NCBI GenBank assembly: GCA_965215355.1
Contig: CBDCDJ010000007.1
Location: 2,542,001 to 2,606,000 of the forward strand
DNA length: 64,000 bases
DNA from: CBDCDJ01 sp965215355
GTDB taxonomy: Bacteria; Deinococcota; Deinococci; Deinococcales; Trueperaceae
Reading direction: 5' to 3'
Every line of letters starts with the position of its first letter. The stretch's first letter is position 1. This document shows, piece after piece, positions 51,764 through 61,032 of the stretch. The notes beneath the pieces are model-generated. The model was given only the letters and a program-made list of their open reading frames with translations. It had not been told where the DNA came from and made no database searches. Position numbers and translations under genes: made by a program.

Positions 51764-52858
51764 GTGACGCGTGACGGGATGCGCTACGCGCCCACGGGCA
51801 AGCCCAGCCCGGTGGTCGCCGCCGGCGAATTTCCTTTTGCAGCGACGGCCCTGGAGCACGGGCACATCTACGGGATGTGCAACGGCCTGACCGAGGCGGG
51901 CGGCACCCTGCGCTACGTCTATGACGACGACCCGAAGAAGGTGGCGGCGTTCAAGCGTAAATTTCCCGCTGTCGAGGTGGCCCGGTCGCTAGAGCACATC
52001 CTCGACGACCCGCAGCTAAAGCTCATCGCCGCCGCGGCTGTTCCTTGCGACCGCGGTCCCCTGGGTGTGCGGGTCATGAACGCGGGCAAAGACTACTTTA
52101 CGGACAAGACGCCCTTTACGACGCTCGAGCAGCTTGACGCGGCGAGAAAGACGGTTCAAGAAACGGGCCGGAAGTACCTGGTCTACTACAGCGAGCGCCT
52201 TCACGTCGAGTGCGCCGTCTACGCCGGAGACCTCATCAAAGGCGGGGCCATCGGCCGCGTGATTCAGGTGCTCGGCCTCGGGCCGCACCGGCTCAACGCC
52301 GCCGCCCGGCCGGACTGGTTTTTTGAGCGGGACAAGTATGGCGGCATTCTGTGTGACATCGGCTCTCACCAGATTGAGCAGTTTTTGTACTACAGCGGCG
52401 CTACCGACGCCGAGGTGAGGCTGGCGGCGGTCGCCAACTACGCGCACCCGGAGTACGGTGAGTTCGAGGACTTCGGCGAGGCGAGTCTTGTGGCCGACAA
52501 CGGCTGCTCGAGCTACTTTCGGGTGGACTGGTTTACGCCCAACGGGCTTTCGACCTGGGGCGACGGGCGCACCCTCATCCTCGGTACGGACGGTTATATC
52601 GAGCTGCGCAAGTACGTCGACGTGGCGCGGGGGGGCGGCGACCACCTCTATTTGGTCGACGCCGCGGGCGAGCAGCACCTGAACTTGGCAAACCGGGTCG
52701 GCTATCCTTTTTTCGGGCACCTCGTTCTTGACTGCCTGAACCGCAGCGAAAACGCCATGACCCAGGCGCACGCCTTCAAAGCGGCGGAGCTGTGTCTAAA
52801 AGCGCAAATGGTTGCAGACGTTGGGTCAGCAAGCCCGTCCAAACGTTTTGCTCACTGA
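51764..52858 (+). CDS. second Gfo/Idh/MocA family oxidoreductase
   Basis: A 364-residue protein started at GTG 51764 after a GGAGGGG ribosome site. The canonical GxGxxG start is replaced by VVAAGEFPFAATALEHGHIY, but TDKTPFTTLEQLDAARKTV (TDKT in place of EKP) and ILCDIGSHQIEQFLYYSGAT show the fold. This subgroup often sits next to a first Gfo/Idh/MocA gene and a TIM-barrel isomerase, so the three enzymes likely act in order on one sugar such as an inositol or a deoxy sugar; the substrate is not determined. Confidence 0.88.
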   Translation: MTRDGMRYAPTGKPSPVVAAGEFPFAATALEHGHIYGMCNGLTEAGGTLRYVYDDDPKKVAAFKRKFPAVEVARSLEHILDDPQLKLIAAAAVPCDRGPLGVRVMNAGKDYFTDKTPFTTLEQLDAARKTVQETGRKYLVYYSERLHVECAVYAGDLIKGGAIGRVIQVLGLGPHRLNAAARPDWFFERDKYGGILCDIGSHQIEQFLYYSGATDAEVRLAAVANYAHPEYGEFEDFGEASLVADNGCSSYFRVDWFTPNGLSTWGDGRTLILGTDGYIELRKYVDVARGGGDHLYLVDAAGEQHLNLANRVGYPFFGHLVLDCLNRSENAMTQAHAFKAAELCLKAQMVADVGSASPSKRFAH

Positions 52859-53049
52859 ACTAAACAGGACGGAGAAGGTTCTACTTGAGCGAGCGGTTTA
52901 AGCGCTGTGGACTGACGGGACGTTCGAACCATGACTCTTTGTTCGAGTGCCTTTTAGAATCGACCGGTGGTTCAGGACCTAACGCTGTCGCGCTTAGGGA
53001 GCTTTCTCGGCGATTTCGTAGTGCTTATGGTGTTTTGGGTTCGGGTAGT

Positions 53050-53725
53050 GGCTCAACCGAGACTGCCAGCGATGTCGAGGTTGTAGTGAACGAGGAACAG
53101 ATGGAGGCAAATGAGGTGCATGTGGTCTGATTTGGAGAAGGACAAGGTTTCCCTGACAAAGCGCGCTAGACGTTGGCGGACGGTGTTGTTGAAGCGTTCA
53201 ACGTGAGCTGTTAGACCGGTATCCTTACCCACAGCTTGGTGCTGTTCATCAGGAATGACTTGTAAGCTCAGAAGTCGCTGAACACAATGCCTTGCTTATA
53301 GGCTTCGGGGATGTTGCGCCAAAGCCTCCGACAAGTGGCAACGCCACGCCCGCCTATGACACAGGCGACGACGTCAGGCGTGGTCGCACCCGCTACCTGC
53401 CGGGTTTGTTTACAAAGAGCAAGCCAAACCCACCTCTTGTTGGCTTTGTGACGCACAAACGACCACATCTCATCAAGCTCGAGTTGCACCGCCTCCGGCT
53501 TCTCAGGGATGAACAGCGTGGCACTAAGCGGCAGAGTCGTCTCGGCTTTTTTTAAGCCACACGCCTAGCGTGGTACGCGACACGCCAAAAGTCCTGGTTA
53601 TCCCGCGCATGCTGGAGCGCTCCTGATACGCCTTGAGGATTTCGTCTTTACGTGCTTCGCTGTAGCCGTAGTCTGGGTTTTCCAAACTGGCTCGGTTACA
53701 GTCCTTACAGTGAATGGTAGTGGCC
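53050..53725 (-). pseudogene. IS1-family transposase, broken
   Basis: Reading leftward: HCKDCNRASLENPDYGYSEA, KDEILKAYQERSSMRGITRT and FGVSRTTLGVWLKK (rest of InsA), then after a frame change LELDEMWSFVRHKANKRWVW, TCRRLWRNIPEAYKQGIVFS (InsB), a TGA and a shift, then HVERFNNTVRQRLARFVRET. The InsB catalytic Asp in LELDEMW remains. The N-terminal zinc finger is missing from this strand. Dead copy. Confidence 0.88.
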
Positions 53726-53749
53726 CAACCCCAACTGCTAAGCTAAGGG

Positions 53750-53857
53750 ATGGTCATCCAGAGCGTCACGTGTTACCACTGCGGCAGCGAGAACCTGAAA
53801 AAGAACGGTAAAGCACCCAACGGCAAGCAGCGCTATCAAAGTACTTGTACACACAAG
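53750..53857 (+). pseudogene. IS1-family InsA N-terminal fragment, inverted
   Basis: ATG 53750 reads VIQSVTCYHCGSENLKKNGK then APNGKQRYQ, the N-terminal zinc finger of an IS1-type InsA. It lies on the opposite strand to the rest of the element, ends where the residual leftward copy would need it to continue, and is cut by the end of ywbE. Confidence 0.85.
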
Positions 53858-53859
53858 TC

Positions 53860-54054
53860 TCACCCCAGAATCTCCTTGACCCGCCCCACCTCGCCCGACT
53901 CGAGCCTCACCTTGATCCCGTGCGGGTGCGTGGCGCTCTTGGTGAGGACGGTCTGCACCACGCCTTCGGTCAGTCGGCCCGTGCGCTGGTCTCGCTTTTG
54001 CACCACGGCGACGCGCAGACCCGGACGGACGTTCGACCTAGCTTTTCCATTCAT
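53860..54054 (-). CDS. ywbE: YwbE family small protein
   Basis: A 64-residue conserved protein: RSNVRPGLRVAVVQKRDQRT, GRLTEGVVQTVLTKSATHPH, GIKVRLESGEVGRVKEILG. YwbE proteins have a small beta-barrel fold of unknown function. GGAGCAAGG precedes the ATG. A second copy of its last 55 bases occurs at 20796-20850. Confidence 0.9.
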   Translation of the reverse strand: MNGKARSNVRPGLRVAVVQKRDQRTGRLTEGVVQTVLTKSATHPHGIKVRLESGEVGRVKEILG

Positions 54055-54104
54055 CCTTGCTCCCTAAAAGGCCTCGAGGACAGTGACCCTTTTGCGGCCC
54101 ATCC

Positions 54105-55607
54105 TCAGTTGGCCGACACCGCGCGCCCTTCAGCCCACGCCCTCACGCCGTCCAAGCACTCCGCCATCGTACGCGACAGCGGGACGGTTTGCCGCACTTC
54201 GTTTAAGAGCAGTTCAGAGGTCAAATCGCCGCCGTCCGCAAAGGCTGTGTACAGGCCGGAGACGACGCCGCCCTCTAGCTCCGCCCTACTGAACCCCTTC
54301 GTCGCCGCGGCGAGGGTTGCAAGGTCGAAGCACTTCGGGTCACGTTTGCGCTTTTTGAGGTGCAAGGCCAGGATATCGGCGCGTACGGCCGTGGTAGGCA
54401 AGTCGACGAAGAAAAGCTCGTCGAAGCGGCCCTTGCGCACGAGTTCGGGGGGCAGTTTCGAAACGTCGTTGGCGGTCGCCACCACGAACACGTCGCTGCG
54501 GCGGTCTTGCAACCAGGACAAAAACGCGCCCAGCACCCGTTGCGACACGCCGCCGTCCTGGTCGCCGCCCGCCCCGAAGGCTTTTTCTATTTCGTCTATC
54601 CACAGCACCACCGGGGCCATTTTTTCGGCCATTTGGGTGGCGCGGCGGAAGTTCTTTTCGGTCTCGCCGATGTACCTGTTGTACAAACTCGCCGGGTCCA
54701 TCTTGAGGAGCGGCAAACCCCAGTCGGCGGCGACCGCCTTGGCGCAGAAGCTTTTACCGCTGCCCTGGAGCCCCACCAGGAGCACGCCTTTGGGAAACTC
54801 GAGCCCGAAGGCCGCCGCCCGTTCGGGTTCGACCAAAATGGCGCGGCGCTTCGCCAACCAGCGCTTCAGGCCGTCCAACCCCGCAACGTCCGTCATCGCT
54901 TGCTCGGCGGGGTAGTACTCGAGCAGACCGGACCGCTCGACCACCTCTTTTTTGGCCGCCACCACCCTGCCGATGTCGTCAGGACCCAAACAGTTGTCTT
55001 CTAAAATCGCCTTGGTGAGAATTTTTTCGGCCTCGAGCCAGGTCAAGCCTTGCAAGTTGCGCACCAGGCGGTTCAGCTCGTCTTTGGTGAGTCGTAAATC
55101 GACGGGGGCGCGTTTGGAGAGGTCGCGGTAGAGGTGTTCGGCCAAGCTGCGGAACTCGTCCGGCTGCGGAAGCGGTAAGAGCAACACGGTCGCCAAGGCT
55201 TTGAGGTTGGCGGGTAGAGCGTCGGACACCGTGCCGGTGACGACGATGCCGCCTTCGTGCGTCCTGAACTGCCGAGCGGCGTCGCACAGCTTGGTGGCGA
55301 GCGTGCGGTCTTCCAAATCCTCGCCCAAGCCCTGAAAATTGTAAATCGCTTTGCGGTACTGCCGCTCGACCTCAAAGAGGGCGTCGACAGGGTTGAGGGT
55401 TTTTTCCGAGGCGGCGAGTTCGTAAGCCAGGCGCAGGCCTTTGGTTCGGGTCCAGGTGAAAAAGGGCAGCTTCATGCGGTCGGCCAAGCGCAACAGCAAA
55501 CTCTGCGCGCGGTCCTCCTCCACAGTTTCAACGAACACGACGGCGTGACGTGAGCGCAGCAGCAACGCCAGGTCGCTCAAAAAGCCGTCGCTGAAGCCGT
55601 CACTCAC
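54105..55607 (-). CDS. Ycf46-like AAA+ ATPase
   Basis: About 500 residues from GTG 55607; the frame is open to 55835 but that part overlaps the divergent carboxypeptidase gene. N-terminal helical part SDGFSDGFLSDLALLLRSRH, then the AAA core: Walker A VGLQGSGKSFCAKAVA near residue 275, Walker B PVVLWIDEIEKAF near 325, sensor 1 VFVVATANDVSKLP near 370 and Arg finger in KGRFDELFFVDLP near 385. Matches the chloroplast Ycf46 and cyanobacterial group, linked in the literature to carbon metabolism. Role here unknown. Confidence 0.88.
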   Translation of the reverse strand: MSDGFSDGFLSDLALLLRSRHAVVFVETVEEDRAQSLLLRLADRMKLPFFTWTRTKGLRLAYELAASEKTLNPVDALFEVERQYRKAIYNFQGLGEDLEDRTLATKLCDAARQFRTHEGGIVVTGTVSDALPANLKALATVLLLPLPQPDEFRSLAEHLYRDLSKRAPVDLRLTKDELNRLVRNLQGLTWLEAEKILTKAILEDNCLGPDDIGRVVAAKKEVVERSGLLEYYPAEQAMTDVAGLDGLKRWLAKRRAILVEPERAAAFGLEFPKGVLLVGLQGSGKSFCAKAVAADWGLPLLKMDPASLYNRYIGETEKNFRRATQMAEKMAPVVLWIDEIEKAFGAGGDQDGGVSQRVLGAFLSWLQDRRSDVFVVATANDVSKLPPELVRKGRFDELFFVDLPTTAVRADILALHLKKRKRDPKCFDLATLAAATKGFSRAELEGGVVSGLYTAFADGGDLTSELLLNEVRQTVPLSRTMAECLDGVRAWAEGRAVSAN

Positions 55608-55697
55608 AGAGACAGTGTTGGGCACACTGGCGAGCTTAGCAAGATGTTCAGGCCGAAGCCGAGGCGTTTTTCTCGCTCGAGGCGCTAGACTGGCGGC

Positions 55698-56739
55698 ATG
55701 AAACCTGTAAAGCCCGGCAAGCTCGAGCCCGGCGACACGGTCGCGGTGGTGTCGCTCTCGAGCGGGCTGCTCCACGCCTACCCCGAGGTTTACCAAAAAG
55801 CCGCGCGCACCTTGTCCGAACGCTTCGACCTGCACGTCGTAACGAGCCCGAACGCGCTACGGCCCGACAATTGGCTTTACGCGCGTCCCGAGGCGCGGGC
55901 CGACGACCTGCACTGGGCCTTGGAAAAACCGGACATCAAGGGCGTCGTCAGCGCTATCGGCGGGTACGAGTCGGTGCGGATTCTGCCCTACTTGAACGTC
56001 GAGCTTATCCGCAAGCACCCGAAGGTGTTGTTGGGGTTTTCCGACACGACCGTGCAGCATGTCGCGTTCATGAACGCGGGCGTCGTTTCCTTTCACGGGC
56101 CGAGCCTCATGGCCGGAATTGCCACCCTTACAGCTTATCCTTACGCCGAAACCTCTTTACACAAAACGCTTTTTGAACGTGAGGCACCGAGTAGGCTCGA
56201 GCCCGCCCCCGGCTGGACTGAGCAGTTTCTCGACTGGAACGACCCCGAGTACGCGGCCAAAGCCGACACGCCGCAACCTCTTGAACCGAACGACGGTTGG
56301 GTTTGGGTGCAGGGTGAGGCGAGAGCCGAGGGTCACTTGGTCGGCGGCAACATCGAAGTTTTGGAAATGCTCAAAGGCACGCGCTGGTGGCCCGAGACTG
56401 AATTTTGGAAAGGAGCCATACTGTACCTCGAGACTAGCGAGGAAGTGCCGCCCGTGTCGAACGTGGAATACTGGCTGCGCAATTATGCTTCGCAGGGCAT
56501 TTTGCAAGAACTCTCGGGTCTTTTGTGGGCGCGGCCGTTCGGTTACGACGCGGCGATGAAAGAACGGCTTTATGCCGCTGTCCGCAAAGTCTTGGCAGAA
56601 TGCGGCCGCGAAGACCTGCCGGTCGTCGCTGACATGGACTTCGGTCACACCGCGCCTATTTACGATTCCCAACCTGTGCCGCGCCGCCATCGACCCGATA
56701 GACCTGACGGTAACGGTGCTCGAGTCCGGGGTCAGCTAG
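55698..56739 (+). CDS. LD-carboxypeptidase-like S66 peptidase (MccF-type), frameshifted near the end
   Basis: ATG 55698 opens KPVKPGKLEPGDTVAVVSLS. Catalytic features: the Ser nucleophile in LLGFSDTTVQHVAFM (about residue 116), Glu in LVGGNIEVLEML (about 220) and His in ADMDFGHTAP (about 318), as expected for S66 peptidases of 330-350 residues. After 56660 a shift is needed to read FTIPNLCRAAIDPIDL and TVTVLESGVS with stop at 56739; without it the frame runs on antisense to ndk for about 100 residues. Probably a sequencing error or a recent mutation. Cleaves murein or microcin-like peptides. Confidence 0.82.
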
Positions 56740-57145
56740 CCTCGCCGAAAAAGATGCCGATTTCACGCTCAGCCGTGTCAGCAGCGTCCGAGCCGTGGGC
56801 GACGTTTTCGTCGATGGTGCTGGCGAAGTCGCCGCGAATCGTTCCCGGCGCGGCGTCGGCGGGATTGGTCGCGCCCATCATCTTGCGCCATTCTGAAATA
56901 GCGTTTTCGCCCTCGACGATCATCGCCACGACCGGGCCGCTGGTGATAAAGTTCACCAGGTTTTCAAAAAAGGGCTTGCCCTGGTGCTCGCCGTAGTGCC
57001 GCTCGGCGGTTTCACGCGGGATTTGCATCATCTTGAGTTCCCGGACTTTGAAGCCCTTGCGCTCGAGCCGAGAAACCACTTCACCGACCAGACCGCGCTT
57101 GACGCCGTCCGGTTTAACCATCGCAAAAGTACGTTCGGTTGCCAT
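56732..57145 (-). CDS. ndk: nucleoside diphosphate kinase
   Basis: A 137-residue enzyme from ATG 57145. ERTFAMVKPDGVKRGLVGEV at the start, GTIRGDFASTIDENVAHGSD with the phosphorylated His (about 116), and AADTAEREIGIFFGE at the end. It exchanges gamma-phosphates among nucleotides. The 3' ends of this gene and of the carboxypeptidase overlap by eight bases. No ribosome site is visible, so it may be leaderless. Confidence 0.97.
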   Translation of the reverse strand: MATERTFAMVKPDGVKRGLVGEVVSRLERKGFKVRELKMMQIPRETAERHYGEHQGKPFFENLVNFITSGPVVAMIVEGENAISEWRKMMGATNPADAAPGTIRGDFASTIDENVAHGSDAADTAEREIGIFFGEAS

Positions 57146-57282
57146 AAGGCAGGACGATACCACAGGAGCGGCGTCGGGAAGCGTTTGTGTTCGTCGACAT
57201 TTTCTGTAAAGCAAACCGACAGTACCCAGTACCGATTTGAAAGCGTTCTACTCGGTACTTTTCACTCGGTCCTCGGTACTTC

Positions 57283-57774
57283 TTACAGTTCCCCCTGAGC
57301 GATGGTCTCGAGCTGCCCCAAATGATTCAGGTCGTGTCCGGCCAGAAAACGCACCATGTCGTCGACGGTGTCGATACCTTTAAAAGGATAGTCGACGTGC
57401 GCGTTCCAGTCTTGCAGGTCAAAGGTGACGAGCAGCGCCAGGTTCCAGGCGCGCAGGGCGCGAAAGGTTTCGACGGCGAGGGAAGGCTCGAGCCGCGTGT
57501 AGCGCCGCGCCCACAGGTCCTGGTCGAACGCGTGGGGTCGGTAGTTGCTTTCGGATACCGCTTGCCGCAAGCGAAAACCCAACGCGAGTTCGACGTCGGC
57601 CAAGTGCGCCAGAATCTCGCGCGCCGTCCACTTGCCGGGGGCGTAAGAGCGTTCGAAGTCGGTGTCGAAAAAGCCGAGCAGGTAGCCTTCCAGGCGCTGC
57701 GGCGTGGTCTCTAAAACGGTGATGGGGTCGCGGTGGCCCAACAGGTCGAAGAGCCGCTCGATGTAGTCGTCCAT
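57283..57774 (-). CDS. DinB family protein
   Basis: A 163-residue four-helix protein. YIERLFDLLGHRDPITVLET, WTAREILAHLADVELALGFR and FLAGHDLNHLGQLETIA carry the three His of the DinB metal site (HLAD, HDLNH, HLGQL). ATG 57774 preferred to an upstream start. DinB-type proteins are numerous in Deinococcota; many bind bacillithiol-like cofactors or metals. Function of this one unknown. Confidence 0.88.
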   Translation of the reverse strand: MDDYIERLFDLLGHRDPITVLETTPQRLEGYLLGFFDTDFERSYAPGKWTAREILAHLADVELALGFRLRQAVSESNYRPHAFDQDLWARRYTRLEPSLAVETFRALRAWNLALLVTFDLQDWNAHVDYPFKGIDTVDDMVRFLAGHDLNHLGQLETIAQGEL

Positions 57775-57907
57775 GCTCGCCAGTGTACCGAACTCGTCGC
57801 GCTTGCCCGCCGACAAAGTGAAATAAGCCTTAAAGACGTGTTCATGAACCTGCTAGGCTGCGTTCACCCCAGTCTCATATACTGGGCCAACACCCAGAGG
57901 AGGGGAC

Positions 57908-58414
57908 ATGAAAAATAGTTTTGCATTAACGCTTGCCGTTTTGATAACCGCGTTGCTGGCCTCTTGTACCTTCAGCGGTACGTTTGAAGGTGAAGTCGGT
58001 CTACCACCCGGACTTACCATCAGCAACGCTACCTACGGAACGGACTTTGAAGCCACAGTGGACGGTGAACTTCAAGACGTCATCTGTAATGACCGCACGA
58101 CCAACTTTACTTACGGTTTTAACTTCAACGGTGACCTGAGAAGCTGGGAATCATACCTCAAAGGCGTCGAAACGGGCAGGATAGCGGGCCGCATCTCGCT
58201 CGACCTGAGCAGCGACAACGTCCGTTACGACCGAGCGACCAACCGCGTTACCGTGAACTACGAAATTCGGGCCAACGCCGCGCCGCAAGCCATCGTCGTC
58301 AACCCCGTGCTGGCCGGTAAGACTCAACTTTTCTTACAGTTCGGCACCTACAACTACAGGCTTTTGTCCGACCCTGTGCCCATCTTGGAAAGTTGCGCAA
58401 ACACTCAGGGATAA
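57908..58414 (+). CDS. lipoprotein of unknown function
   Basis: A 168-residue lipoprotein with lipobox LLASC near residue 20 and an AGAGGAGGGG ribosome site. The mature part is beta-rich (TFEGEVGLPPGLTISNATYG, RISLDLSSDNVRYDRATNRV). Two further Cys (about 60 and 164) could form a disulfide. No family recognised. Closed by a strong terminator, so a single-gene unit. Confidence 0.75.
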   Translation: MKNSFALTLAVLITALLASCTFSGTFEGEVGLPPGLTISNATYGTDFEATVDGELQDVICNDRTTNFTYGFNFNGDLRSWESYLKGVETGRIAGRISLDLSSDNVRYDRATNRVTVNYEIRANAAPQAIVVNPVLAGKTQLFLQFGTYNYRLLSDPVPILESCANTQG

Positions 58415-58436
58415 CAGTCAAGGAAATGCAAGTGTA

Positions 58437-58466
58437 GCCCCTCGAGCTTCTCGAGGGGCCTTTTTG
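58437..58466 (+). terminator. terminator after the lipoprotein
   Basis: GCCCCTCGAG, CTT, CTCGAGGGGC, then CTTTTTG: a 10-bp perfect stem and T run. The stem contains two CTCGAG words. Confidence 0.93.
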
Positions 58467-58479
58467 TCGAAGGCCGTTG

Positions 58480-59457
58480 CTAGCTGAGATTCTCGAGCCA
58501 CCTTTGTATAGACTCGAGCCGCTTTTCTACGAACGCCTCATCGACCCAGCGCCCAACATCGACCCCTTGGGCGGCATAGGTGACGATGTCGGCGGTCAAC
58601 AGCAGGTGGCGCACGGGCACGAAAACGGGGATGTTTTCAATGATTTGTTCAGCCAGAGGATGTTCCGAGCGGTAACCCTCGAGAAAAGCCTCTTTGACTT
58701 CGCTCTCTTTCGGCACACCACGAATCCACCACACGAACACCGCCAAATCGTAGGCGCGCCAGCCGTAGCTCAGCCGCTCGAAGTCCAGGAGGGTGGGCGT
58801 GTCGTCGTCGAACAGGACGTTCAGCCCGTGGATGTCGCCGTGGCACAACCCGAAGAGCGGCGGTGAAGTCTCGAGCCCACCGATACGCCGCGCCAACGTT
58901 TCGACTGCTCGTTCGAACGCTTCGGCCTGCGTTGCGGTAGCCGCTCCACAGTTCGAAATAGTCGCGAGGGGCTCGAGCAGCAGCGAGCGGGCGTCTTGAA
59001 CGGGTACGTTGGGAATCTTTGGCAGCACGTCCGCGCCCAGATGCAACGCCGCCGCTAAACGACCGACCGCAAAACTTTGAGGCGGACTTATGCCGCGACC
59101 GGGCGGCTCGCCCAGCGCGAACACAAAGAGCGCCGCCGCACGTTCGCCCTCGGGCGCGCTCAAAGTTTTCACGAACGCACCCGCAGGATGGCGGACGGGT
59201 GCCACAACCGGCAGGCCGCGCGCGGCGAGTTCGTACTGCAGCTCGAGGACGGCCTCCAACCGGGCGACGGACGCGGCGGCTTGCGCCCAAACGCGGTAGA
59301 CGTAGGCCCGCCCCGCGGCCTCGACAAGGTACAGGTCGTTTTGGGTGGCGTTGGACAAGCGACAGCGCACGGGTGGAGCCAAGCCGTAAGCCCCAGCGAC
59401 GTGCGCGCCTACGGCGTGGCTGGAAAAGGTAGTTTTTTGAACGGACAGGTGGCTCAC
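58480..59457 (-). CDS. aminoglycoside phosphotransferase-fold kinase
   Basis: About 325 residues from GTG 59457. Kinase core: RLSNATQNDLYLVEAAGRAY, catalytic loop FGLCHGDIHGLNVLFDDD (near residue 225) and Mg-binding LLDFERLSYGWRAYDLAVFV (near 245). Matches the APH/choline kinase/homoserine kinase II group; substrate unknown. Not evidence for antibiotic resistance by itself. Convergent with the lipoprotein gene. Confidence 0.88.
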   Translation of the reverse strand: MSHLSVQKTTFSSHAVGAHVAGAYGLAPPVRCRLSNATQNDLYLVEAAGRAYVYRVWAQAAASVARLEAVLELQYELAARGLPVVAPVRHPAGAFVKTLSAPEGERAAALFVFALGEPPGRGISPPQSFAVGRLAAALHLGADVLPKIPNVPVQDARSLLLEPLATISNCGAATATQAEAFERAVETLARRIGGLETSPPLFGLCHGDIHGLNVLFDDDTPTLLDFERLSYGWRAYDLAVFVWWIRGVPKESEVKEAFLEGYRSEHPLAEQIIENIPVFVPVRHLLLTADIVTYAAQGVDVGRWVDEAFVEKRLESIQRWLENLS

Positions 59458-59576
59458 AGAGGCATGGGTGGAACCGAAAGAAAACTTGTGACGGGCTGAA
59501 AGCAAGGCGCGAGAAAACCCTTAACGACCTGGCAGCCTACCACCTTCAGCCCGTGCGAACGTTTTGGTTTGAGTAC

Positions 59577-60992
59577 TTAATCACCCACCTCGACAATGTC
59601 GCGGGGGATGTTCGGTTTTTGCTGCTCGCTCGCCAACTCCCGCTGTGGTGTGGGCTCGAGCACCACTTTGTGTGTCGCCTTGCCGGCGTCGCCGTTCAGC
59701 TTTTGCAAAAACGGGATACCGAGTTGCTCGCCGATGGCGCCCGCCCCGGCCATGCCGACCGAGAGTTCTTTGAGGACGTTAGCGATGCCACTCTGGCCTT
59801 CCTGCGCGCCGCCGATGAGGGTGATGTCGCCGAAATGCACCTGCTTGAGGGCTTCGGTCTGGATGCGCAGGAGTTCGGGGAGTTGCTGCACGTAGAGGAG
59901 TTGCACGGCGGCTGAGGCGTCGCCGCCCGCGGCCTTGACGATTTCGGCCAGACCCTCGGCCTGGCCGCGCAGCACGGCGCGGAGCCGCTCGGCCTCGCCC
60001 GCGCCGAGGCGTTTTTCGCTTTCGGCGGCCGCTTCGGCGTCGATGACGGCCTTTTGCTGCGCGATGCGGGTGGGCACAATTCGCTCGGCCTGCAGCTTGG
60101 CTTCTTCGGCCTTGGCGCGCTCGAGCTGCGCGGCCTGCTCGGCGCGGTAGGCTTCCATCTCGGCCTGGGCGGTGCGGGTGCGTTCAGCCACGGTGGCGAG
60201 TTTACGCGCCTCGGCCTCGGCGACCTTGAGCTGCGCTTCGGAGTCGGCGATGCGGGCGCGCGAGGTGTTTTCGCCGAGCTGCGCGACCGCCTCGGCCTCG
60301 GCCACGGCGACGCGCTGGTCTTGCAGCGCGAGCGCGCGGCCCGACTCGCCTTTTTTGGCGGCGTCGGCGGCGTCGACGATGGCCTGGTTGACCGCCTGCG
60401 CGCTCGCCTTTTTGCCCAAAGCCTCGATGTAGCCGCCCTCGTCGCTGATGTCCGAAATGTTGACGTTGATGACGCTCAGGCCCACCTTGCGCAGTTCGGT
60501 CTCGATGTTGTCCATCACCGACTTTTCAAAGCGCTCGCGGTCGGCGTTGATTTCTTCGATGTCCATTGTCGCAATCGTCGCCCGCAGTTGTCCGAAGATG
60601 ATGTCCTTGGCGAGTTCTTCGATTTCGACGCGCTGCAGGCCCAACAGCCGCTCGGCGGCGTTGACCATGCTGTGGTCGTCGGTGCTGATGGCGACCGTGA
60701 AGCGGCTCGGCACGTCGACGCGAATGTTCTGTTTAGAGAGCGCGTTTTTCAGCGAAATGTCGATGGTCATGGGGATGAGGTCTAAGTAGCCGTAGTCCTG
60801 GACGATGGGCCACACGAAGGTGCCGCCGCCGTGGATGACCTTGGCGCTCTTGCCCGCGCCCACGCGCCCGTAGACCACCAACACCTTGTTGCTGGGACAG
60901 CGCCGGTAGCGGTTGAGCCAGTAGACCAAAACCAGAATCGCGAAGACGACGAGGATACCGAGGATAATGGCGCTGTTGCCGAGAACCGTCAT
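59577..60992 (-). CDS. flotillin-like SPFH protein
   Basis: A 471-residue membrane protein. One N-terminal helix (about 8-28), the SPFH domain (about 35-210, CPSNKVLVVYGRVGAGKSA, IRVDVPSRFTVAISTDDHSM), then a long coiled coil rich in Ala, Glu and Arg (ALALQDQRVAVAEAEAVAQL and several EAEARK blocks to about 350) and a C-terminal oligomerisation part. It scaffolds membrane microdomains. Its partner NfeD is the preceding gene in the operon. Confidence 0.93.
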   Translation of the reverse strand: MTVLGNSAIILGILVVFAILVLVYWLNRYRRCPSNKVLVVYGRVGAGKSAKVIHGGGTFVWPIVQDYGYLDLIPMTIDISLKNALSKQNIRVDVPSRFTVAISTDDHSMVNAAERLLGLQRVEIEELAKDIIFGQLRATIATMDIEEINADRERFEKSVMDNIETELRKVGLSVINVNISDISDEGGYIEALGKKASAQAVNQAIVDAADAAKKGESGRALALQDQRVAVAEAEAVAQLGENTSRARIADSEAQLKVAEAEARKLATVAERTRTAQAEMEAYRAEQAAQLERAKAEEAKLQAERIVPTRIAQQKAVIDAEAAAESEKRLGAGEAERLRAVLRGQAEGLAEIVKAAGGDASAAVQLLYVQQLPELLRIQTEALKQVHFGDITLIGGAQEGQSGIANVLKELSVGMAGAGAIGEQLGIPFLQKLNGDAGKATHKVVLEPTPQRELASEQQKPNIPRDIVEVGD

Positions 60993-61032
60993 ACTGCCTC
61001 CTTAGGGCTGAGAAAATTTGGGCTCGAGAACC

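Noticed and set aside
52885..53130. 81-codon rightward frame after the second oxidoreductase
   Set aside because: Overlaps the leftward IS1 pseudogene and lacks recognisable features.
56740..56996. C-terminal extension of the carboxypeptidase
   Set aside because: It is antisense to ndk and arises only because of the frameshift near 56660.
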